Source: an uncultured Oscillospiraceae bacterium (GTDB lineage: Bacteria > Bacillota > Clostridia > Oscillospirales > Oscillospiraceae). From it: 64,000 bases of DNA. Positions 18,408 through 27,013 of this stretch are shown in pieces. How positions within the stretch are numbered: position 1 is the stretch's first letter; each line of letters begins with the position of its first letter. Location of the stretch: assembly GCA_910588045.1 (NCBI GenBank), contig CAJUPS010000006.1:21544-85543 (forward strand), read 5' to 3'. The position numbers and the translations under genes were made by a program. Under the pieces are notes generated by a model. It made no database searches, was not told where the DNA came from, and saw nothing but the letters and a program-made list of their open reading frames with translations.

Positions 18408-19148
18408 TTGCATTTGATTATTGTTGAAGACCTGGAAATGGACCGGCGGAACCTGGCGGATTTGATCCAAGCCGACTGCGCTGGCCACGGGGAAACCCTG
18501 GACCTTTCCTTCTACGCCAGCGGAGAGGAGTTCCTGGCGCACTACCGGCCCAAGTCCTGCGACGGACTGTTTCTGGACATCCTTCTGGGCGGGCTGAACG
18601 GTATAGAGGTGGCGGAAAAAGTCCGGGAAGCGGAGCCGCGCCTGCCCATTATCTTCACTACCTGGGAGCGGGACTACGCCGTAGAGGGCTTTGCCGTAGA
18701 TGCCACGGATTACCTGATCAAGCCCCTGGTTCCGGCGCAGGTCCGGCGGTGTATGGAGCGGCTGAGGGAATTTCTGTCCAGGCCGTCCTCCATATCCCTG
18801 CTGGAGATCTCCGGGCGGGGCCACGCCACCCCGGTGGATGTGGCCTTTGAGGAGATACTTTACGCACAGTGCTTCAACCATGTCATAGACGTACATACCC
18901 TCTCCGGCGTGTACCGCACCCGGATGTCCTTCCAGGATTTTTCCGCCCGGTTTCCCCACACCGGACGCTTCTACATTTGCGGCCGGGGGCTGGTGGTCAA
19001 TCTGTCCCTGGTGGCGCAGGTAGAGGGACACGTGCTTCTGCTCAAGAACGGGGAGAAGCTCCCCGTCCCCCGCAGCCGGAGAAAGGAAGCGCAGCAGGCC
19101 TACATGAACTGGATATTTACCCATGCCCGGAGAGGGGGCTGGGCGTGA
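18408..19148 (+). CDS. LytTR family response regulator
   Basis: A 246-residue two-domain regulator. The receiver domain (residues 1-120) has the acidic pair VED, the phospho-acceptor Asp in GLFLDILLGG, the Thr of IIFTTW and the Lys of DYLIKPL. The C-terminal LytTR DNA-binding domain spans about 135-240 (IDVHTLSGVYRTRMSFQDF, FYICGRGLVVNLSLVAQVE). A TTG start at 18408 is preferred because GGAGGT lies seven bases upstream; a GTG at 18399 would overlap that site. No sensor kinase is adjacent. It is divergent from the SLH gene, a plausible target. Its 3' end overlaps the convergent recombinase gene by 32 bases. Confidence 0.88.
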   Translation: MHLIIVEDLEMDRRNLADLIQADCAGHGETLDLSFYASGEEFLAHYRPKSCDGLFLDILLGGLNGIEVAEKVREAEPRLPIIFTTWERDYAVEGFAVDATDYLIKPLVPAQVRRCMERLREFLSRPSSISLLEISGRGHATPVDVAFEEILYAQCFNHVIDVHTLSGVYRTRMSFQDFSARFPHTGRFYICGRGLVVNLSLVAQVEGHVLLLKNGEKLPVPRSRRKEAQQAYMNWIFTHARRGGWA

Positions 19149-19812
19149 GAGCCGCCTGGGAGGACGGCGCGCCTTCCCCGTCTGTGCGCGTGTGACGCCG
19201 GGATTTCTTCCCGGTCATGGACTGGAAGGGCAAGCCCCGCTCCCCGGCCCAGCGGTAGGCGGTGGAAATATGGATGCCCAGATGTTCGCACAGCGCCTTT
19301 CCGGTGATCTCCCTGCGTCGCCAGCGGAGAAACCACTCGTCGAAATCCTCCGGTACGGGCTTGCGCTCCGCGCCGAATTTCACGCCCCTGGCCTTGGCGG
19401 CGGCGATGCCCTCCGCCTGCCGCTGCCGGATGTTCTCCCGTTCGCTCTGGGCCACGTAGCTGAGGAGCTGGAGAACGATGTCCGCAATCAGCGTCCCGGT
19501 CAGGTCCCTGTGGTTGCTGGTGTCCAGCAGGGGCATGTCCAGCACCCGGATGTCGGCCTGGATCGCCTTGGTGATGTGCCGCCACTGCTCCAGGATTTCC
19601 TCATAGTTCCTTCCCAGCCGGTCGATGCTTTTGATGATCAAGAGGTCGCCCGGCCTCAATTTTTTCATCATCTTCCGATAGGCCGGGCGGTTGAAGTCCT
19701 TGCCGCTCTGCTTGTCCAGGAATAGCTCCGAAATGCCCAGGTGGGTCAGGGCCGCAAGCTGGCGGTCCTCGTTCTGGTCGCGGGTGGATACGCGGATATA
19801 GGCGTAGGTCAT
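19117..19812 (-). CDS. Serine recombinase (resolvase/invertase family)
   Basis: A 231-residue small serine recombinase. The catalytic domain begins AYIRVSTRDQN with the nucleophilic Ser, followed by LFLDKQSGKDFNRPAY and LLIIKSIDRLGRNYEEI, which carries the conserved Arg residues. A DNA-binding region follows around residues 165-200 (ITGKALCEHLGIHISTAYRWA). The start at 19812 follows GGAGGT; a start at 19827 would run through that site. A CAATAGA/TCTATTG dyad (19827-19850) lies just upstream and could be its operator or recombination half-sites. No transposon ends or cargo were recognised. Confidence 0.88.
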   Translation of the reverse strand: MTYAYIRVSTRDQNEDRQLAALTHLGISELFLDKQSGKDFNRPAYRKMMKKLRPGDLLIIKSIDRLGRNYEEILEQWRHITKAIQADIRVLDMPLLDTSNHRDLTGTLIADIVLQLLSYVAQSERENIRQRQAEGIAAAKARGVKFGAERKPVPEDFDEWFLRWRRREITGKALCEHLGIHISTAYRWAGERGLPFQSMTGKKSRRHTRTDGEGAPSSQAALTPSPLSGHG

Positions 19813-19953
19813 GGGCTGTACCTCCACAATAGATGTTGTCCTGTCTATTGTAGCGGATAGGCGTACACGCCGCCAGTGTGCGGAGGGGACAGGTGTGCCG
19901 AACCCGCAGGTCCCGGGACTGCCAAGGAGAAGCCCGCCGGAGGATGACGCAGC

Positions 19954-19985
19954 AAAAGCCGGGAGCGAAATGGCTCCCGGCTTTT
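19954..19985 (-). terminator. Terminator after the CDF transporter gene
   Basis: A 13-bp stem, AAAAGCCGGGAGC (19954-19966) with GCTCCCGGCTTTT (19973-19985), gives a GC-rich hairpin ending in TTTTGC on the minus strand, ten bases past the CDF stop codon. Confidence 0.8.
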
Positions 19986-19994
19986 GTGTTGCTT

Positions 19995-21161
19995 CTACAC
20001 GTAGCTCTTATCAATACCGACCACGGCCGACCAGCTGGAATCCAGGGCCTGTACGCCCGCCTGGATCCTCCGCTTGACCTCCTGGTCCGACAGGGGACAT
20101 TGGTAGGGGACCTCCGCGTCGAAGATCAGCTTGACGTGGGTGGGGCCCGGCACCAAACGGAAGTCGTGGATCCCGATACCCGGGTCGATGATCCGCACCA
20201 TGGCGGCCACCCGCTCCCGGGTCTCCGCGGTGAGGCCGCCGTCGTTGACCACCGGGTCCATGTGGATGGTGGCCAGACATCCCAGCTCCTCGTTGAGCTC
20301 CCGCTCCAGGCCGTCCACCACGTCGTGGAGCTCCAGGATGTCGCCGCTGGCGGGCACCTCTGCGTGGAGGGAGAGGATGCGCCGTCCGGGGCCGTAGTCG
20401 TGGACGATGAGGTCGTGGACGCCGATGATCTCCGGATGGGTGCGGACCAGCTCGTGGATCTGCGCCACAAATTCGGGGGAGGGCGGCTGTCCCAGCAGGG
20501 GGTTGACGGTATCCCGCGCGGCGGTGAAGCCGGACCAGAGGATGAACACCGCCACCGCGCTGCCGCACCAGCCGTCGATCTGCACGTTCCAGAAATGGCC
20601 CGCCAGGATTCCCAGCAGCACCGCTCCGGTGGCCAGGCAGTCGCTGAGGCTGTCCGCAGAGGCGGCGCCCATGGCGGCGGAGGAGATTGTTTTTCCCACC
20701 GAGCGGTTGTAGAGGGCCATGTATAGCTTTACAAGGATGGACGCGGCGAGGATGAACACCACCACCGGGCTGAAGTCCACCGGCTGCGGGTGGAGGATCT
20801 TCTCCACGGAGGTCTTCCCCAGCTCCACGCCCATCAGGAGGATCACCATGGACACCACCAGCCCGGAGACATACTCCATCCGCCCGTGGCCAAAGGGGTG
20901 GTCCTGGTCCGGGGCCTGGGCGGCCAGCTTGAATCCCAGCAGTGTGACCACGGAGGACCCCGCGTCGGAGAGGTTGTTCACCGCGTCGGCGGTGACGGCG
21001 ATGGAGCGGCTGAGAAGACCCGCCAGCAGCTTTCCGGCAAACAGAAGCAGGTTCAGCGCGATTCCCACGCAGCTGCACAGGACGCCGTAGGCGCGGCGCA
21101 CCTTCGGGTCGGTGATATTCTCGTAGTCTCGGATAAAATGTTTCGCCAGAAAATGGATCAT
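19995..21161 (-). CDS. Cation diffusion facilitator family transporter
   Basis: A 388-residue CDF protein that would export divalent metals (Zn, Mn, Fe or Co) by H+ or K+ antiport. The membrane domain shows the metal-site helices ITADAVNNLSDAGSSVVTL and, in helix 5, SADSLSDCLATGAVLLG, both with the Asp pairs typical of the family, plus DHPFGHGRMEYVSGL. The C-terminal cytosolic domain (LVRTHPEIIGVHDLIVHDYGPG onward) is longer than in minimal members. The start at 21161 follows GAGGTG; upstream in-frame sequence belongs to another frame of the NhaC gene. Last gene of a four-gene minus-strand run. Confidence 0.92.
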   Translation of the reverse strand: MIHFLAKHFIRDYENITDPKVRRAYGVLCSCVGIALNLLLFAGKLLAGLLSRSIAVTADAVNNLSDAGSSVVTLLGFKLAAQAPDQDHPFGHGRMEYVSGLVVSMVILLMGVELGKTSVEKILHPQPVDFSPVVVFILAASILVKLYMALYNRSVGKTISSAAMGAASADSLSDCLATGAVLLGILAGHFWNVQIDGWCGSAVAVFILWSGFTAARDTVNPLLGQPPSPEFVAQIHELVRTHPEIIGVHDLIVHDYGPGRRILSLHAEVPASGDILELHDVVDGLERELNEELGCLATIHMDPVVNDGGLTAETRERVAAMVRIIDPGIGIHDFRLVPGPTHVKLIFDAEVPYQCPLSDQEVKRRIQAGVQALDSSWSAVVGIDKSYV

Positions 21162-21169
21162 GGTACACC

Positions 21170-22489
21170 TCAAATGTCCCCGGCTGTCTTGGCAGCGCGG
21201 GGGTAGAACCTCTTTTTTGTGATAAGGTAACAGATGGGAATGAGCCAGAGCAGAAATGCGTAGAAGACGGCGCCGCTGCCCGCGCCCAGCATGGCCAGGG
21301 GGATGCTGCATGCAATGGACCAGGGGATCAGACCGGCAATGAGAATGCCGGAGTTCTCGATGTCCATGGCCAGCTCTTCACGGTCATCATATGCGCCTTC
21401 CAGCAGCTGCGCACCCATCATACTGGTGACGGCCTGGTTGCACAGCACGGCCGCGCACAGAAGGGAGACCACGATCATGGAGGGAAAGCGGCCGATTCTC
21501 CCCGCCAGCTCCTCCGCCTTCCCGCTCAGGGGACGCAGGGAGCCGGTGCCCTCCAGGATGCCGGAGTACAGGCCCGTGAGGGCCACGATGACGTAGCTCA
21601 CCGCCATGCTGGTGATGCCGCCGCCGGAGAGAACGGCGGAGAGGGCGCTGTCTGCGGGGTGGTAACCGCTCCAGGCGGCCAGCAGGACCTCCCGGACGGA
21701 AAAGCCCTGGAGGACGACGGCCAGCACGGCGGCAGCGGCGGCGCTGGCCGTGATGGTCCAGTGGATGGGGACCTTCAGCAGCGGCAGGAGGACCATGATG
21801 ACCGCCGGGAGGATGGTCCACGGGGACAGGGTAAACCGCCCTTCCAGAGCCTGTAGGACCGTGCTGTCCGTGGAGCCGAGCGGGTGGAGCAGGGAGAGGG
21901 CCAGATAGAGCAGCGTGGTCAGGAGCGTGGGCAGCAGGGCGGTGCGGAGCATCCGGCGGACGTTGCGGTACAGGTCCGTATCCGTCACGGCGGCGACCAG
22001 GCTGGCCGCCGAGGAGGCGGGGGAGCACCGGTCCCCGAAATAGACCCCTGAGAGGATCACCCCGGCGGCCACCGTGGGGTCCACGCCCCCGGAGCGGGCC
22101 AGGGCCATGAGGATCACGCCGAGGGTGCTGCTCACGCCGTAGGAGGTGCCCAGCACGTAGCTGAAAGCGGCGCACAGCAGGAAGGAGAGCAGCAGGAATA
22201 GTCCCGGCGTCACCAGACCTACGCCCCAGACGATACAGCTGGCGATAGTCCCGCTGCACCGCCACACGCCGGTGATGACCCCGATGAGAACGATGATGCG
22301 CACCACGATAAGGGACTTTCTGCACTTCGCCCAGGCCATATCCCACAGCTGCCGGTGGGAGAATCCCAGACGGCGACCCAGAACCCAGAACAGGAGCAGT
22401 CCGCCCAGCAGGGCCCAGGCCACCGATTTGCCGGACAGCAGACACCCCGCTACCAGGGCGAAGAAGAGCAAAAAACAGGCGGTCAGCAT
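21170..22489 (-). CDS. NhaC family Na+/H+ antiporter-like transporter
   Basis: A 439-residue membrane protein with about 11-12 hydrophobic segments. Family stretches include GTSYGVSSTLGVILMALARSGG, VYFGDRCSPASSAASLVAA (the conserved GDxxSP-type motif) and AVLCNQAVTSMMGAQLLEGAYD. NhaC proteins exchange Na+ for H+ or a metabolite such as malate/lactate. The start at 22489 overlaps the stop of the preceding Cys-rich protein by seven bases; longer in-frame starts would be shadow sequence. The CDF gene begins eight bases after its stop. Ion specificity is unresolved. Confidence 0.88.
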   Translation of the reverse strand: MLTACFLLFFALVAGCLLSGKSVAWALLGGLLLFWVLGRRLGFSHRQLWDMAWAKCRKSLIVVRIIVLIGVITGVWRCSGTIASCIVWGVGLVTPGLFLLLSFLLCAAFSYVLGTSYGVSSTLGVILMALARSGGVDPTVAAGVILSGVYFGDRCSPASSAASLVAAVTDTDLYRNVRRMLRTALLPTLLTTLLYLALSLLHPLGSTDSTVLQALEGRFTLSPWTILPAVIMVLLPLLKVPIHWTITASAAAAAVLAVVLQGFSVREVLLAAWSGYHPADSALSAVLSGGGITSMAVSYVIVALTGLYSGILEGTGSLRPLSGKAEELAGRIGRFPSMIVVSLLCAAVLCNQAVTSMMGAQLLEGAYDDREELAMDIENSGILIAGLIPWSIACSIPLAMLGAGSGAVFYAFLLWLIPICYLITKKRFYPRAAKTAGDI

Positions 22490-23085
22490 TTTTTCCCCGG
22501 GATGGTCAGCGTATACTGACAGCACAGGCGGTCCAGGTCCTCGTCCGTGGCGGCGGGCAGCCGCAGACGACCCTTGCAGGCCGGGCATACCAGGTCCACC
22601 GCCGCGCCGTGGACCTCCACGGCGCACCCCCTCGAGCCGCAGGCGCAGTTGATCCCGCCCCGGGCGGCGATGTCCTTCAGCTCGGAGAGGACCTCGTACA
22701 TGATGACGTCGTCCACAAAAGCGCCGCCATCGGACTCCTTTTTCTTTTCCACCGTGATCTCCAGCTCCCGCAGGGCCCGCCGGACCTGGTCCGGCTCGCC
22801 GATATAGCAGCACAGCTGCCCGCTCTCGGGGCAGGCCAGCCCCACGCCGCTGCCCCGCAGGACCTGTTCCGACGGCACCTCCGCGCGGTGCTCCCCGCCG
22901 CACAGGCCGCAGGGGACGGTCACCCGGTAGTGATCCGTCATGGGCTCTGCCGTCAGCTCGCCGTGACCGCAGTCACAGACCAGCCCCACGGCGGAGGCGC
23001 ACAGAGCGAACTCGGTCCGCTCCCCGTAGACCGGCTTGCCGCAGGAGGGACAGATATAGCCGAAGGCTCTCATTGGTTCTGACAT
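22483..23085 (-). CDS. Cys-rich putative zinc-ribbon protein, unknown function
   Basis: A 200-residue soluble protein I do not assign to a characterised family. It has several paired cysteines: CPSCGK near residue 12, CDCGHGE near 37, CGLCGGEH near 59, CACGSRGC near 145 and CPACKG near 166, consistent with two or three zinc-ribbon-like modules. There is no signal peptide or membrane segment. It is translationally coupled to the NhaC-like gene and preceded by another unknown gene in the same direction, so it may serve transport or metal handling, but that is only context. Confidence 0.7.
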   Translation of the reverse strand: MSEPMRAFGYICPSCGKPVYGERTEFALCASAVGLVCDCGHGELTAEPMTDHYRVTVPCGLCGGEHRAEVPSEQVLRGSGVGLACPESGQLCCYIGEPDQVRRALRELEITVEKKKESDGGAFVDDVIMYEVLSELKDIAARGGINCACGSRGCAVEVHGAAVDLVCPACKGRLRLPAATDEDLDRLCCQYTLTIPGKKC

Positions 23086-23154
23086 GGTACGCTTCCTTTC
23101 TTCTCGCCCAGGGGCGGGAATATGACCGTATACAGGGAAAAAGTGGAGAAGAGC

Positions 23155-24270
23155 TCAACACCGGATGCACTTCCGATACCGGCCCTCCCCGGGCAGGCGA
23201 GGGGGTGCGGCGACGAGGCCCCGCGCCGCCAGCGACTCGTTGATTCCGCCGAAGAGGATGTGGTAGAGCTCGTTGGCAACCTCCAGCGGCGCCGCGCCGT
23301 GGCGGATGGCGGTGATGTCCGGCGTGCTCTCCTCCGGCAGCAGCGCACGGACGAGGCCGCTGCCGATGGTCTCCTCCACCAGGGCCCCCAGGCGCAGGAC
23401 GGACTGCGTATCCTCCTCGCGGAACACCGGAACGCAGATTTTTCCGTCCCGGACGTATCCGAAGAGCTCCAGCAGACGCAGGCAGCGTCCGTCGCAAGCC
23501 CCTCCCGCCAACAGGGCCCGGGTCTGCGCCAGAAGGAACGCGCGCTCCTCTCCGCCGGGAAGCTGGTCCAAGAGCTTCCCGGCCTCCTCCCATTGCTCCG
23601 GCAGCGGACCGCGCTCCCGGAGGCGGAAGCAGCGGTAGAAATCAAAGCGGTCCCCGTCGGCATCCCCGAAGGATTCCAGGGAGGTGCGCCCGTCGGTCAG
23701 CCGGTTGTAGGAGCACAGCAGTCCGTCGGAGAACGCCTGGAGCGAGGAGCAGTCCTCGTAGATGACCGATAGATAGTCCAGCCCGGAGGCGTGGGGCCGG
23801 GAGACGGCCAACGAGCCCCGGCGGCTGAGACGGTCGAAAAGCAGACCGTCGAAGACCATGCCGCAGAGCATGAAATAGAGGTTTACAGGCGGGTCAAAGC
23901 CGCTGGGGACCGCTCCCGCGATCTCCCACAGCGCCTCCCGCCGCTCCCAGAGCCGGTCCGCCAGCGGCGCGGACGCCTCATGGGCAAAGCGCCGGAGTGC
24001 CGGTGCGTCCTCCGCAAGAAAAACCGGGGTGTCAAAGCAGAGCCGTCCGCCTTCCTCCCGCAGCGCACCGGCGGCGATCAGGCGGTCTACCGATTCGCTG
24101 CCGAACTCCTCCCGCAGAAGGGGAGAGGGGCAGGACCTGGGCAGGAAGTCCGCCACCCGGGACAAAAGGGCATCCGCTGGGGCGCTGAGGATCCGCCGGG
24201 GGTTGCCGGGGTGGTCCCGGACCTGATTGGGGTCAAAGTTTTCAAAGAGAAAATAGTGAAAGATCCGCAT
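23155..24270 (-). CDS. Conserved hypothetical protein
   Basis: A 371-residue, mostly helical, soluble protein with many Leu, Arg and Glu residues and no recognised motif. The start at 24270 (MRIFHYFLFENFDPNQ) is preferred over one seven codons earlier because a purine-rich AAGGGGG lies just upstream. A hydrophobic patch (VNLYFMLCGMVFDGLLF, around residue 145) could be a buried helix rather than a membrane anchor. It heads the run with the Cys-rich protein, NhaC-like and CDF transporters, behind its own promoter. I cannot assign a function. Confidence 0.65.
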   Translation of the reverse strand: MRIFHYFLFENFDPNQVRDHPGNPRRILSAPADALLSRVADFLPRSCPSPLLREEFGSESVDRLIAAGALREEGGRLCFDTPVFLAEDAPALRRFAHEASAPLADRLWERREALWEIAGAVPSGFDPPVNLYFMLCGMVFDGLLFDRLSRRGSLAVSRPHASGLDYLSVIYEDCSSLQAFSDGLLCSYNRLTDGRTSLESFGDADGDRFDFYRCFRLRERGPLPEQWEEAGKLLDQLPGGEERAFLLAQTRALLAGGACDGRCLRLLELFGYVRDGKICVPVFREEDTQSVLRLGALVEETIGSGLVRALLPEESTPDITAIRHGAAPLEVANELYHILFGGINESLAARGLVAAPPRLPGEGRYRKCIRC

Positions 24271-24305
24271 GGGACCGCCCCCTTGTTTCACGGTGTATCC
24301 CGGCT

Positions 24306-24334
24306 ATTGTACCACATCCGGTGGGCGAGGGCAA
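24306..24334 (-). promoter_or_regulatory. Promoter of the hypothetical/Cys-rich/NhaC/CDF run
   Basis: On the minus strand TTGCCC (24329-24334) and TACAAT (24306-24311) are 17 bases apart, about 36 bases before the start codon at 24270. Confidence 0.6.
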
Positions 24335-24467
24335 GGCTTCCTTGCCTCTATGCGGAAAAGAAAAGGAAGTTTTCCGGGCTGCGGGGGAAAAATCTTTCCG
24401 TACCTATGGAAACGGAGGGAAAAAAGGTATATACTAGATGGGACTTGACAAAAGAAGGAGAACGCGC

Positions 24468-25730
24468 ATGACAAGACAGAGACTCATGGACAACGTTTAC
24501 CTTACTTGCATCCCATCTGAGAAGTTCAAGACCGGCTTCTTCAGCGCGCAGATGGTCGCCCCGCTGGAGCGGGAAACGGCCGGACGCAGCGCTCTGCTGG
24601 TCAACACACTCAGCCGGGGGACTGTGCGGTGCCCCGATCTGACCGCCATCAGCCGGGAGCTGGACATGCTCTACGGTGCGCGGCTGGAGCCCACCGTGAG
24701 AAAGCGGGGGGAGAACCAGCTCTTCGGATTCGTGGCCAGCGGTGTGGAGGACCGGTTTCTCCCGGGGAACGCGAAGCTGCTGGAGAAGCTGGTGGACCTG
24801 CTGGGGGAGTTCTACTGCGACCCCGTCACCCGCGGCGGGAGGCTGTTGGAGGAATACGTGGAGAGCGAGCGGAAAAATCTGGTTGACATGATCCGCAGCG
24901 ACATAAACGACAAGCGGGGCTACGCCTCCCGGCGGCTGCTGGAGGAGATGTGCGCCGGGGAGCGCTACGGTATCCGCCGCATGGGCAGCGCCGGTGACAT
25001 GGAGAAAAACTCCCTCCAGCGGATCAACCGGTATTACCGGGATGTCCTGCCCCGGGGACGGCTGGAGCTGTTCTACTGCGGCTCCGCCCCGGAGAAGCGG
25101 GTGGCGGGGGCCTTTACCCGTGCGTTTGCCGCGCTGCCCCGACAAGGGAACCTGGAGCCGGTTGCCGCCGTGCGCAAACCGGCCAGGGAACCGGTCAGGG
25201 TGGTGGTGGAGGAAATGGACGTGGCCCAGGGGAAGCTGTGCATCGGTTACCGCACCGATTCCAGGGATGTCGCCGCCACCATGCTGATGAACGTCATGTT
25301 CGGCGGGGCCACCACGTCCAAGCTGTTCTGCAACGTCCGGGAGAAGCTGTCCTTGTGCTACTATGCGGACAGCGCGTTCCACCGCCTGAAGGGCATCATT
25401 ACAGTGTCCTCCGGGATCGAGTGCGCCGACTATGACCGCGCGGTGGAGGAGATCGCCAGGCAGCTGGAGGCATTGCAGCGCGGCGAGTGGGAGAGCTGGG
25501 AGCTGGACGGGGCCCGGCAGTCCATCATAAGCAGCCTGCGCGCCATCGACGACTCCCCGGGGGCCATGGAGGACTTCCTCATGGGACAGGCTGTTTCCGG
25601 CCTGGATGAGACCGTCCCCGGGTTTATCAGCGCCATCCGGGACGTGACGCCGGAGCGCATCCGGGAGACCGCCCGGGCGGTGAAGCCTGATACGATCTAC
25701 TTTCTGAAGGGTAAGGAGGAGCGCCCATGA
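24468..25730 (+). CDS. ymfF: M16-family protein YmfF (EF-P modification-associated)
   Basis: A 420-residue member of the M16 metallopeptidase family. It lacks the HxxEH zinc motif, as expected for the inactive partner; the corresponding segment reads AGRSALLVNTLSRG. Paired with the downstream active-type protein it matches the YmfF/YmfH pair (YfmF/YfmH in some annotations) reported to be needed for 5-aminopentanol modification of elongation factor P in Bacillus. The start at 24468 has GAAGGAG eight bases upstream. Its stop overlaps the next start (ATGA), showing coupling. Confidence 0.85.
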   Translation: MTRQRLMDNVYLTCIPSEKFKTGFFSAQMVAPLERETAGRSALLVNTLSRGTVRCPDLTAISRELDMLYGARLEPTVRKRGENQLFGFVASGVEDRFLPGNAKLLEKLVDLLGEFYCDPVTRGGRLLEEYVESERKNLVDMIRSDINDKRGYASRRLLEEMCAGERYGIRRMGSAGDMEKNSLQRINRYYRDVLPRGRLELFYCGSAPEKRVAGAFTRAFAALPRQGNLEPVAAVRKPAREPVRVVVEEMDVAQGKLCIGYRTDSRDVAATMLMNVMFGGATTSKLFCNVREKLSLCYYADSAFHRLKGIITVSSGIECADYDRAVEEIARQLEALQRGEWESWELDGARQSIISSLRAIDDSPGAMEDFLMGQAVSGLDETVPGFISAIRDVTPERIRETARAVKPDTIYFLKGKEERP

Positions 25731-27001
25731 AGGCCATCGAGTATCCCCGTGCAGGAGAGACGGTCTACCGGCGGAAGCTGGCCAACGGACTGGAGGTCGT
25801 CACCGTCTCCAAGCCCTACCACGCCAAGAGCTACGCCTTTTTTGCCGTCCGCTACGGCGGGATGGATATTCGCTTCCGGCAGGACGGGCAGTGGCGGGAC
25901 ACCCCCGCCGGGATCGCCCACTACCTGGAGCACAAGATGTTTGAAATGGAGGAGGGCAACGTCATGGTGGACTTTGCCCGGAACGGCGCGTCCGACAACG
26001 CTTTCACCAGCAACGCCATGACCGCCTATTACTTTACCTCCACGGACCATTTCTATGAGAACCTGCGGACCCTGCTGCGCTTTGTCTCCACGCCCTACTT
26101 CACGGAGGAGAGCGTCGCCAAGGAGCGGGGCATCATTGCCCAGGAGATCCAGGAGACCGAGGACGACCCCAACTGGCGGGTCTATGCCAACCTGGCGGCG
26201 TGTCTGTACCGGGAAAACCCGGCCCGCCTCCCCGTGGTGGGCTCGCTGGAGAGCATCCGGGAGATCACGCCCCGGACCCTCTACGACTGTCACAAGTCCT
26301 TCTATACGCCGTCCAACATGATCCTGGTCTGCGTGGGGAATATGGACCCGGAGCAGGTGGCGGCGGAGGCGGAGGCCATCCTGCCCCGGGAGGGCGGCCC
26401 CGCCATCGAGCGGGACTATGGCCGTGAGGAGTCCTCCGAGCCCTGCCGGAGGGAGGCGGAGCAGACCATGGAGGTCTCCATGCCCATGTTCCTGGCGGGC
26501 TACAAGTGTCCACCGCCCCGGGGAGGGGAGGACGAGCTGCGTCAGAGCATCATCGGGGACCTGGCCTGTGACGTGCTCTTCGGGGACAGCAGTCCCCTGT
26601 ATACCCGGCTCTATGAGGAGGGGGCCATCAATGCCAGCCTGGGGGGCAACTTCGACATGCTGCCCGGCGCGTCCTACGTGTACGTGGGCGGCGACGTGGC
26701 GGACCCCCGTAGGATTTTTGACGAGGTTACCCGCCAGGCCCGGAGACTGGGGGAGGAGGGCATCGGGGAGGACTTCTACCGGCAGGTCCGCCGGGCCGCC
26801 TACGGCGGGATGATCCGCAGCCTCAATTCCTTTGAAAATATTGCTATCAGCATGGCGGAGGGGTATTTCCGGGGCTTTGACTACTACCGGTTCCCGGAGG
26901 TCTTCGACGCCGTCACAAAGGCGGACGTGGAGGCGTTCCTGCGGGAGAACATCACCCCTGAGCGGGCGGCGCTGTCCGTCGTCTGGCCAAGAGAATCGTG
27001 A
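25727..27001 (+). CDS. ymfH: M16-family metallopeptidase YmfH (EF-P modification-associated)
   Basis: A 424-residue M16 protein with the inverted zinc motif HYLEHKMFEM (HxxEH) near residue 66 and the downstream Glu region SVAKERGIIAQEIQETEDDPNW. Together with the motif-less partner it would form an M16B-type heterodimer. The established association is EF-P modification in Firmicutes; the proteolytic substrate is not established by this sequence. It is directly followed, after 12 bases, by lgt. Confidence 0.87.
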   Translation: MKAIEYPRAGETVYRRKLANGLEVVTVSKPYHAKSYAFFAVRYGGMDIRFRQDGQWRDTPAGIAHYLEHKMFEMEEGNVMVDFARNGASDNAFTSNAMTAYYFTSTDHFYENLRTLLRFVSTPYFTEESVAKERGIIAQEIQETEDDPNWRVYANLAACLYRENPARLPVVGSLESIREITPRTLYDCHKSFYTPSNMILVCVGNMDPEQVAAEAEAILPREGGPAIERDYGREESSEPCRREAEQTMEVSMPMFLAGYKCPPPRGGEDELRQSIIGDLACDVLFGDSSPLYTRLYEEGAINASLGGNFDMLPGASYVYVGGDVADPRRIFDEVTRQARRLGEEGIGEDFYRQVRRAAYGGMIRSLNSFENIAISMAEGYFRGFDYYRFPEVFDAVTKADVEAFLRENITPERAALSVVWPRES

Positions 27002-27013
27002 GGAGGACACACT

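Noticed and set aside
19860..19950. Structured-looking GC-rich stretch reminiscent of an SRP RNA or cobalamin riboswitch
   Set aside because: The GGAA tetraloop and AGCAGC of SRP RNA and the B12 box are not present, and no suitable downstream gene follows on that strand.
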